From the NCBI RefSeq assembly GCF_963678635.1, contig NC_087063.1:79441617-79505616 (forward strand): 64,000 nucleotides of DNA. Direction: 5' to 3'. Below are positions 56,351 to 64,000 of this stretch, piece by piece (position 1 is the first letter of the stretch; every line of letters starts with the position of its first letter). Under the pieces are notes generated by a model. That model had not been told where the DNA came from. It was given only the letters and a program-made list of their open reading frames with translations, and did no database searches. The position numbers and the translations under genes are program-made. This stretch comes from Symsagittifera roscoffensis. Lineage: Eukaryota; Xenacoelomorpha; Acoela; Convolutidae.

Positions 56351-56578
56351 TTAGGAGTAGACTAAAATGCGCTCCTGAAACTTTCTCCGATCAGCTCGCG
56401 CAAAGTGGAAAAAGCAGCTTTCGATAATGGCCCGTGTAAAGACTGTATGAAAGGCTTGATTGATGCTTTTTTGGCGAGTCCCAAGGATTAATTGTTTCAG
56501 CTCCTCCAAAACCTCAATTATTGCTTTTCGTTTTTTCCCTTTAAAAGAAAGTAATCCATTGAATCTGTTTGCTTGCAT
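56351..56578 (-). pseudogene. MULE-like transposase scrap (tentative)
   Basis: A 75-codon frame with INQAFHTVFTRAIIESCFFH followed by FARADRRKFQER. The CFFHF.RA..RK.QE pattern following an acidic/Ala helix is typical of the MULE transposase catalytic domain. The acidic catalytic residues cannot be placed confidently, and the N-terminal half of the frame is unassigned. Similarity could be superficial. Confidence 0.4.
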
Positions 56579-56579
56579 A

Positions 56580-57189
56580 CTATATCATGTATTGTAAATT
56601 CTTGAAAAAAGCAGGAGACATGATTTAAAAGCTCTGCAACACGTCTTATTCTTCTATGGCAGAGACAATCAACCTTGAGTCAGCGTAATCAGTCCAAGAC
56701 TAGAGAGTTATTCAACCTGACAGAGAGCCAGCTGCAGTTGTATTGCAATTGCATTAAATTTAGCTGGCACTGATTTGATAAATATTTGTCACTGTACAGT
56801 TCCTGCTATTGGTTTAACTTTTTGATAAATTTCAACATCTCTTCTGAACTTTGAACACACAAATAAACTAATTGTTTTATCTTTTCAGTTTTTAGTTTAT
56901 AATGTTGACAACCTATCTTTTCAGTTTTTAGTTTATAATGCTGAAAACCTGAAAACCGTTGTTATAATGCAACCTGATTCTTCAAACTTATATTTATCCT
57001 AATTTGCATCTAGTATCTAATTGGCTCCCTGAAGAAATTTTTTTAAGCCTTAGAGGATTCAAAAACACGGCCTAAGTATGTTTTTTTTTAATTTCTACAA
57101 AACTTGGGGGATCGATCATCAAAACATGCTCTATCCTGTGTATCCCAAAAAACATTATTAGATAAAGATTAAGAGGCAGTCGAATTATT
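56580..57189. other. Intergenic, nothing recognised
   Basis: AT-rich sequence with a local direct repeat, TATCTTTTCAGTTTTTAGTTTATAATG-type, in two copies near 56878-56910 and 56912-56942. No gene. Confidence 0.45.
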
Positions 57190-57227
57190 CAGGGCTTTGC
57201 CCTGATATACGAGCAGTCTTGTTTTTC
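57190..57227. repeat. Hairpin-containing dispersed repeat, left copy
   Basis: CAGGGCTTTGCCCTG (a 6-bp-stem hairpin) followed by ATATACGAGCAGTCTTGTTT. The reverse complement, with two differences and a 2-base indel, is at 63814-63849, so the two copies face each other about 6.6 kb apart with the M13 gene in between. Confidence 0.75.
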
Positions 57228-57361
57228 TTAAAGTCAACCTGACTTAGCATAGTCTGTATCGGTTATCGCAAAGTGTTTGGCAATGCAAGGATAGCTGTCT
57301 CGCTGTTTTGCAATGAATTTCTAATCACTTCTCAAAAGTAATTTTTTTGTAATATTTTGAT

Positions 57362-57410
57362 TTTATTTATTAGTTAGATACTTTTATTTTCAGCCAGATG
57401 CTTTTATTTC
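57362..57410 (-). terminator. Candidate polyadenylation signals for the M13 gene
   Basis: On the minus strand AATAAATAAA (57362-57371) lies about 100 bases after the M13 stop codon, and further AATAAAA words lie in the short repeat at 57383-57409. Position and strand suit 3'-end formation of that mRNA. Confidence 0.55.
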
Positions 57411-57468
57411 ATAGCTAGATACTTTGAAAGCTAGTATAATTCCATATAAAATAATCATATTTGAAAGT

Positions 57469-59640
57469 TTACGGCCATCGTTTGCATTGTTGATTTGATG
57501 CCATGTAATCCCCATCTTTACAATTGAAAGTTTCCGCGAATTCGGGAATTGACGACAACGCCACGTTGATTCTAGCCCAATTCGGAGCATGGCTTTTGTT
57601 TCCGAGATTAAACGCCTTCCGTTCGTTCACGCTTGCGAAACACCACAATTGGCCATAAGACACGAAGAATAATTCGCGTGCTGAAAATCTGTTCAGAATA
57701 GGCGAATTGCGAAGCTCTTCGTCGAGTTTTTCTAGATTCTCGTTTTTAACCATTGCTTCGTAAGATAGTGTTACTCCCATAATGTCGCTATAGTTGTCGC
57801 CTATAGATTTGTTCGATATTCCCTCTGCCTGAAATAGTTCGAGAATACAGTTCGTGAAATCATTCATATCAAGTCTAGTTTTTGAGTCGAGAAGCTCCTG
57901 CATGTAGAAATATGAGATTATATTTGGATCCAAAGAGTGCGAGAACTCGTGGGCTATTACAACCCCTATGTCTCCGTAATTCATTGGAACGTGTTTCTGG
58001 TCAGAAAACAAAGTGTCGAGAAAAAAGCTCAACAGCAAAATTCGATGAAGATAGGGATCATAAAACGCATTGAATTCAAGTGCCATGTTGTAGATTCTAG
58101 GATTACCAATCTTCAGGTATTTCGACTGATACAATTTTCGCAAACTCAGAAAAGTTTGGGCATATGGCTGAAGCTTTTCTGGGTCAGATTCAAAATCTTC
58201 GAGTAAAACATCTGTGATGTCACAGTCGAGCTGATCAATTTTCGGCCGAAAATCAATTCGCTTAATGTATTCTTTAAAAGCAGATCTCGTCGTATCGTTT
58301 GAAACTTTTTCGAATCTTTCCAAAATCTGACTCTTAATTTTTGCGATGAGGTCTTCGAACACGTGGAACAGTTTTTCACCGGTGTAGTATTTCATGTATG
58401 CGTTAGATGCAACAAACGAGAAGTCAAAATAATCACTTAAGGAGTTTAAGCAGTATATTTCACGTTCTCTTGTAGTCAAAGGATGCTTATAGGTTGTTTT
58501 ATTAATAAGAACAAAAACTGTTGAAAAAAATTGGAGCTGCATGAAGTTATTGGGATTCATTAAAACCGAAGAATCTTTCAGGGGTTCGAAATATGTCGAG
58601 AAATTTGCTGCAAGCTCCAGAGTTATGTCATCATTTGTTGTATTGTATTTGTCAGTTGTCCATTTTGGAAAAAGATTTCGAAAATTGTCGAAAAGGAAAC
58701 TTTTTTCGGATTGCGAAGCGGTGTTGGCGTCTATTACTAATTCTTTCGGTAGTATGTTTAAAAGCTCGTTAATTGACGTATGCAGCGATTGGTCTAAAGC
58801 AGCTTTGCCTTCTTGGTCGATGACAAAGTTTTTCTCTTGAAATTTGTATATTAAATCCAACGAAAACTGAAACAAATCCTCGTTAATTGAAGCGTCTCCG
58901 CTAATTTCGTCCAGGGTAATCGGCAGAAAATTTTGCAACTCATCAATTGACAAATGCCGTATTTGAATATTACTAGTTTCTGCGAGCAATGTTTCGTTAA
59001 CAGCTGCCGCTCGAACCCAAAAAAGAGGCGAGAGAAAGGGGTCTAAGTAAGCGTCGTGTTGAGGCCACAAAATTACGTCAAGTGGACCATTGTATTTATC
59101 ATCAGAAGTCGACTTGTAGACGTTAAACTTAAACTCTTTCATGAACATGTCGTGAACAATTTCAACCAGTTTTGTTTCCGTAGTATTCATGAATGTTATG
59201 TTAAGTGACCCGTTTTGGTCTAAAGTTGCAAATTCGTCCATGCAACTATGGTATAGATGACTGATTTTTAGTTCCGACTCGCACGACTGTTCCGATTGCT
59301 CTACAATTTTATTGAATAGTCGCGGTAAAATACTCATTGTCTTTTGCTTTGAATGCACTTTAGCAAAATTGTCAAATTGGCCTATACCGAACATGGACTC
59401 GTCTCGAAATTTTCCGCAGGTGTATTCGAAAAAATCTTCGCACGGATTCGCTTCCAAATTCATGTATTCGAATAGTTTTGAGTTGGCAGCAGCGTACTCT
59501 GGATCAATTTCTGTCTGGGTGTTTTTCGTCAGAAAAAGGTACAATAAAGTTACCACTGCTGCTAAAAGTATGACCAGCAGAGCGGTTTGAACAACAAGAA
59601 GAGTCTTCGAACCCAAAAAGTTCCAACGAAAATCAGCCAT
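57469..59640 (-). CDS. M13 (neprilysin/ECE-family) zinc metallopeptidase
   Basis: An intronless 723-codon frame, close to the usual family length (about 700-770). Layout: a short cytoplasmic tail; a single membrane anchor (about 13-37, type II topology); an ectodomain opening with NPCEDFFEYTCGKF (65-78), typical of M13_N; then the C-terminal peptidase domain. Here FNAFYDP precedes MNYGDIGVVIAHEFSHSLD, whose HEFSH (564-568) is the HExxH zinc site with its catalytic Glu. The second motif, normally ExxxD, reads GDNYSD, so the third zinc ligand is Asp615 instead of Glu while the closing Asp619 is kept. HExxH and this motif are 51 residues apart, about a dozen fewer than in mammalian neprilysin. 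Further family marks are FFVSYGQLWC, SHAPNWARI and the C-terminal FNCKDGDYM...CKRWP. Many NxS/T sequons fit an extracellular glycoprotein. Family role: cleaving peptides at the cell surface. Whether the altered site is active is unknown. No upstream TATA seen. Confidence 0.92.
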   Translation of the reverse strand: MADFRWNFLGSKTLLVVQTALLVILLAAVVTLLYLFLTKNTQTEIDPEYAAANSKLFEYMNLEANPCEDFFEYTCGKFRDESMFGIGQFDNFAKVHSKQKTMSILPRLFNKIVEQSEQSCESELKISHLYHSCMDEFATLDQNGSLNITFMNTTETKLVEIVHDMFMKEFKFNVYKSTSDDKYNGPLDVILWPQHDAYLDPFLSPLFWVRAAAVNETLLAETSNIQIRHLSIDELQNFLPITLDEISGDASINEDLFQFSLDLIYKFQEKNFVIDQEGKAALDQSLHTSINELLNILPKELVIDANTASQSEKSFLFDNFRNLFPKWTTDKYNTTNDDITLELAANFSTYFEPLKDSSVLMNPNNFMQLQFFSTVFVLINKTTYKHPLTTREREIYCLNSLSDYFDFSFVASNAYMKYYTGEKLFHVFEDLIAKIKSQILERFEKVSNDTTRSAFKEYIKRIDFRPKIDQLDCDITDVLLEDFESDPEKLQPYAQTFLSLRKLYQSKYLKIGNPRIYNMALEFNAFYDPYLHRILLLSFFLDTLFSDQKHVPMNYGDIGVVIAHEFSHSLDPNIISYFYMQELLDSKTRLDMNDFTNCILELFQAEGISNKSIGDNYSDIMGVTLSYEAMVKNENLEKLDEELRNSPILNRFSARELFFVSYGQLWCFASVNERKAFNLGNKSHAPNWARINVALSSIPEFAETFNCKDGDYMASNQQCKRWP

Positions 59641-60226
59641 ACCAAAAGATTCTTATTATTTTGTCGAAATCAATGGACCAGTTTTCGCGCCGTATTTTTC
59701 CTCGTGAGTTTCGAACTGAAATGTTTTTCGTAATTAAACTGTTTTTAGCGAATAGTTTTTGCAAAAAACTGAGGTCTGATTTTGAATGAAAGTTAAATTT
59801 CCATCAACAATAAAGAACTTCAGAAATCATTGATTGTTTCTCTGATCATTATTACACTAGAAACACGCAATTGAAGGTAAAGAGAGTTCAAATAATCACC
59901 AAATTTGCCTGGTATTATCAGAACTGATAACAATAAACCAAAAGTTAGGCCGCTTATGATAATAGCTGATTACTATTGTTTTGTCTGCAGTTTGATGGTG
60001 TCTGGCTGTAATGCTTTCAAAATGGATTCATAAGGTTTGTTCAAGGTCACAGTTTATTATTGGTCTCTGATGAGAAAAAGAAGTTAATAAATTTCAATTC
60101 ATTTGCTTATCGAGACGTCTGGGTAAACAAATCTGGGTGTTTTTATCCGGCCGCGTCGTTAAAGTTACAACATGTATTTGGCAACATGTCAATTTATCCA
60201 CAAAACGATTGCAGAATCGAAGTTAT
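59641..60226. other. 5' flank of the M13 gene
   Basis: Non-coding sequence upstream of the minus-strand start. No TATA box, intron or additional exon could be assigned with confidence. Confidence 0.4.
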
Positions 60227-60705
60227 GATGTTCCTGCGGCGCAAACTTGGATTTGGTCAAAATAGGGTATTTTTAGTCAGATGGAACAACTTAGTCGACC
60301 TAAAAAACGTCGGCTTAACTTTCGAAGTTTTTTGAAACACCGCCCCCTCGAGAAACTCTAAGATCGGCGCATGTATATATATACCAGCGGGTTTGGGGGG
60401 GGGGGGGGGGAGGTTGCGGACACCTTCCTCCTCCCTCTTGGATTCGACCCCCCTTTGCACCCTTTTGAGATATCCATTTTTGGTTGACGGAACCTAAATA
60501 TTTCACAAAAGAGCTTTTGAGGCCAAAATTTAACAATTTTGAGGAGGAAGAGCGTGCCAAAAAAAACGCGATTTGTTGATCAAAGTTTTCCAAAAAATGC
60601 CTAAAGACGCCTTTTTTGGCCTGTTTTTTTTTTCAAAAATTTGCCTGTGGCGCAAAACAATTGGTCAAAATAGGGTCTTTATAGTGATTTGGGGGAGCTC
60701 AGAAA
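60227..60705. repeat. Direct repeat pair with poly-G tract
   Basis: The words TGCGGCGCAAACTTGG...GGTCAAAATAGGGTATTTTTAGT (60235-60280) and TGTGGCGCAAAACAATTGG...TCAAAATAGGGTCTTTATAGT (60646-60690) are direct repeats about 410 bases apart. Between them lies a run of 16 G (60395-60410) and a GGGGGGTCGAATCC word (inverted) shared with 45851-45970. Proline-rich frames read through the G/C run are artefacts. Confidence 0.6.
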
Positions 60706-60733
60706 ATCAATATGGGAGAACTCAGAAACCAAT

Positions 60734-60773
60734 TTAAAATACAAAAAGATATATAAATCTTTTTGTATTTTAA
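60734..60773. repeat. Perfect 17-bp-stem hairpin
   Basis: TTAAAATACAAAAAGAT (60734-60750), a 6-base loop, then the exact reverse complement (60757-60773). There is no GC-rich base or poly-T context to suggest a specific function; it may be the end of a small inverted-repeat transposon or a structured transcript. Confidence 0.8.
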
Positions 60774-63700
60774 GTTCCAAAAGGGTAAAAGGGAAAACAC
60801 TTAAGTATAAACAAGCATAAGTATTCTGACCTTTCTTCAACAGTCGGAACAATTAACGTAATCTAGAGTTTAGTGTATCCAGTTGCTGTGACAGGTGCAC
60901 AGAATTTTTCAGTCGAGGAGAATTTTGAAAAATGTTGCTTTGTGCTTGCTTGAAATTTTTCAATCATCATATTTTATGTTTTACTACGTAAGTAATGTAT
61001 CCCATAAAAGATTTAGAAAGCACACAAAGACTTAAATAAACGAAGAAAAAATGGTAAATGAAGATTCAGTTTTAAAAAAAATTAAAGTTCCTGATTTAGT
61101 GACTGATTTAGTCGGCTATACTGTTACAGCAAATGGATACATTCATTTCTTAATTCTACGTTTATTGGTGGAGAAACGACTTTCTGTCTGTTTTTGTTAC
61201 GCTAGAGAATCAGAACGAAAAATTGGAACAAAGGTTTTCTTGGAACATTATTGAAAAGCGTCCAAATAATTTTATTTATCTTTTTTGCTTATAGCAAATT
61301 TGGCTATGAAAACTAAGTTCCTACAAAATTCAAATTTGGACTCAGAGATTGCAAAATAAAAGAGTCAAAAATCAAACCAACGAATAATTTCGCTGGCAAG
61401 AGTCTTTAAAAAATAGATGTACCGATTGGAAAACTAATCAACTTTGTTCAAATTATAGTTCAGATACGGTCAGCAATCTTAATAGTAGTCAAACAAAAAA
61501 CTTTTTTTATAATTTTTGTGATTTATACATCATACACAAAATTGTAGATTTTTTTGAAGTGATTTGTAGGGCTCGGACAATTTTTAGTACCTTATAGTTG
61601 AAACTTCTTAGTGAAACTCCTGGGTATGAAATTAGGATGCTTAATTAAAGCATCACCTGACTGAGCCTATCAGGCCTTTTGAATTCCTTGCATATCAAAA
61701 ATATGTTAAATGGCAAATACCTATTGATCAATCTCTGATATGAAAAAAAGTTATTATTACATTTTTTTAACAATTTTTTTTTAATTTTGCACTCCTCCTG
61801 CATGAAGTAAACACTAGACCGAAAAAATGTTCGTTGAACAGTTTTGCCTGGCATTATATGAAACGTTTTTTTTTATCTTTCGCTTCAATAACAGCTCAAT
61901 CAAAAAAAGTTGTTCTGTACATCAACATCTACTTGTAGTATAGGATTGTTGAAAAAAATCCTTGTGAATGAAACCCCTTCATTGGTTCCTTCCGCAGTAG
62001 ACAGTCCTGTCTACCAAAACCTGATAACTGACCTAAAAATGGGATAACATTGGTAGTACTGATGGGATATGGATGGAATTCGAACGGTGGGAATCCCATG
62101 TAAATCTAACCCGAAATACGAGAGACTGACCCTGGGTGACTCCGGTGGGCTGACCCTTCAAATGACCTTTTGACGTTTTGGCCCAAATTATGTAAAAAGC
62201 CGCAGAATTAACACCGGAAAGTGATATATTCCTTAGCACTAGATACTGTGGATAAAATGTGATCATTTAGTGGGAACAACGGTGGATGAAAGATACCTGT
62301 AGGGAGTTTAACCGCATCCTTGGGGCCTAAGAGAACATTTGTTCTTCGTCTAAGTTGTCTAAGGTATTGAAGTAGAAGAACTTATTAAAGAGGTTTTAGT
62401 AAACATTGGGTTGAGCTTAGCTAAAATAGTTCAGCTATTATTAGCAATTCAACTATACCAAAACATATAAGTCCCAGAGGAAATTGGCATTAATAGGAGC
62501 GTTGCATGGGAAATTATTCTCCTACAAACTATGATTGTGCGGGAAGTTCCCTGAGCTCCAACGAGTGCTTTTTTTAGCTCAATTTGATCCTTAATAGACG
62601 AACTCCGCCCCTTGATATAGAAGGTCAGCGTTTGAATAGACGATAGATGAGATGTTGAAACGAATTAGGTGCCCATGAAAAGGTTCTTATACTATCCCTG
62701 GAGGGTGGAAACATTTACGGGATAATAAAAATGAGGACTTTGGGAGGCACACTGAATGAACATATCATGGTTTGGAGGTTGATTTGAACTGAGGGTTAGA
62801 GTTCAGGGAAGTCAGGAATTTGTTGATTGGGATCGTAAGACGTTTTTTTTTGCTTGGGTCAAATTGTGAAAGCTACCGTATTGATGATAGCATTTCAGAA
62901 AAAAAGGCAGAAATCAAAATGATTCATTATTGAATTGCTAGAGGAAATTGTCAAAAGCGATCGTGGACCCTTACTTTCAAGTAAGTTGATAAACTATATT
63001 CTCAGCCAATTGACAGGATTTCTGTTTGTTTAGTTGAATTCAGTTATCTCTATCGAACTTGTTGCGTCTTAGTGAAAAGGGATACAGTCGATAGAGCAAC
63101 ACATGAGGCACGCAAAAGGGAGTAGCATGGAGGCTCGGACGACCCTAAGGTATCAGTGCCAAAAGAATATTATCTGCGGCCTAGTTAAATGAGATAGACA
63201 TCGCTGAGAGTGAAATTCTCCAAAACTTACTTGTAGTCTGCAGTACATAGTGCATAGTTTGTTAAATGAGATAATTTAATGATGGATAAAATCGCCAAAA
63301 AAGAGTGAAAGTGGATGCTATTTTGTTATTTGCCTTTTTTGGATTCTGATTAAAAGTTGATATATTCTCTCCATGTGGAAGTTTGAAAAATGAGATTCTA
63401 TAAAGTATTGATTTTACCGGTACTTTTAAACTAGTTTTTGTTTCTGTATTGTTGATGGAAACTGAAACTGTTTTTGACTCTTTAGTTAGTTTAAAAAGTT
63501 TGCAAGACTGAAAATTTGAAGACAAATTACAATTGAAATAAACGAAATCTATTTTTGAATTGATATTTGTTCATAGCGTTGTTCGTTTAATTGTTCGATG
63601 TTTCTTTGATACTCAATATTTAAACATGGGAAAAGTAATAGTACGCGTGTTAGAAGTTTGATGTGTTCGTGTGCCTTTGTGTCTTTGCTACAATACTATC

Positions 63701-63813
63701 TATGTCAACGGTCAGCGACACAGCCACGGACATTCATTGTGGGGTAGTAATATATGAATTCAGTGTGCATCAGCGGAAATGTTTTTACATATTTTAGATG
63801 TTCAAGGATATAA
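60774..63813. other. No supported gene; 62.0-63.2 kb less AT-rich
   Basis: Short frames only. Between about 62030 and 63250 the base composition is visibly less AT-rich, with words such as GGGTGACTCCGGTGGGCTGA and GGCTCGGACGACCCTAAGG. I could not match it to rRNA, tRNA or a known protein, but a decayed mobile element (one frame near 62400-62520 reads EEIGINRSVAWEI, faintly helix-turn-helix-like) is possible. Confidence 0.3.
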
Positions 63814-63849
63814 AGAAACAAGACTGCTCGTATCAGGGCGAAGCCCTGG
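63814..63849. repeat. Hairpin-containing dispersed repeat, right copy
   Basis: AAACAAGACTGCTCGTATC followed by CAGGGCGAAGCCCTG, the inverted counterpart of 57190-57227. The hairpin keeps its stem although the loop bases differ (a compensated or symmetrical change: CTTTG versus CGAAG), suggesting the inverted-repeat form is a real property of the family. Confidence 0.75.
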
Positions 63850-64000
63850 ATGTTCCGACGGCCGTTTAAGGTTTTTGAAGCAGTAATAACTTTAAAAAAT
63901 TTAATGAAAAAAAAATGAAATTTTTTTTTGTAAAATTTGAAAATTTTTCTATGAAAATCATTCCCCCACACGCCATATAAAGTACAAAACAATAGATTTC

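Noticed and set aside
57882-59590. Plus-strand frames inside the M13 gene
   Set aside because: Shadows of the 723-codon minus-strand gene.
60257-60593. Proline-rich minus-strand frames
   Set aside because: Generated by the G16 run and C-rich repeat; no other coding signal, and overlapping frames are equally open.
1-64000. CRISPR array, operon or prophage
   Set aside because: Composition, splice signals, intron-like organisation and eukaryotic transposon types rule out a prokaryotic source.

Overview
The window looks like nuclear DNA from an invertebrate animal. It is very AT-rich (about one third GC by eye), gene-poor, has typical T-rich/CAG splice acceptors, and is full of decayed eukaryotic transposons. 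Nothing in it is bacterial. I cannot name the species. One 200-base assembly gap lies at 14523-14722.

Only two uninterrupted, convincing genes are present, both intronless and on the minus strand. One is a 215-residue secreted, cysteine-containing protein of unknown family (5493-6140). The other is a 723-residue type II membrane metallopeptidase of the M13 (neprilysin/ECE) family (57469-59640). A third gene is suggested by three separated plus-strand segments with the hallmarks of one class-A GPCR: TM1-TM2 near 26.2-26.4 kb, TM3-TM4 near 38.9-39.2 kb, and TM5-TM7 plus tail at 44.26-44.86 kb. If they are one gene it spans about 18.7 kb and its introns are packed with transposon debris. The first junction is not resolved.

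Layout. 1-3.3 kb: degenerate interspersed or tandem repeats. 4.4-4.7 kb: a small cluster of palindromic motifs. 5.5-6.1 kb: the secreted-protein gene. 7.4-11.3 kb: three patches of a TCGA-rich minisatellite. 11.4-13.9 kb: further short repeats and a direct duplication. About 14.9-25.6 kb: a giant imperfect inverted repeat whose outer ends are opposed tandem arrays of a roughly 140-bp unit and whose core holds extra inverted and direct copies. I find no coding sequence in it, and it resembles a foldback-type element. 26-45 kb: the GPCR segments interleaved with a retroelement integrase fragment, two direct copies of a Polinton/Maverick-like family B DNA polymerase (PolB) pseudogene, and a Ty3/gypsy gag-protease remnant. 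46.9-51.2 kb: a BEL/Pao fragment joined to a PolB fragment, with the junction region duplicated in tandem (unit about 1.85 kb). 52.8-54.8 kb: two halves of another PolB pseudogene in opposite orientations. 56.1-56.6 kb: LINE reverse-transcriptase and MULE-like scraps. 57.2-63.85 kb: the M13 gene, bracketed by inverted copies of a short hairpin-containing repeat.

The mobile genes are all broken by stops and frameshifts, and every PolB copy in which I could read the catalytic DTDS box, apart from the two in the tandem duplication, has lost a catalytic aspartate. The most unusual structure is the ~10.6 kb palindrome at 14.9-25.6 kb. All similarities here were judged by eye, so repeat boundaries are approximate.
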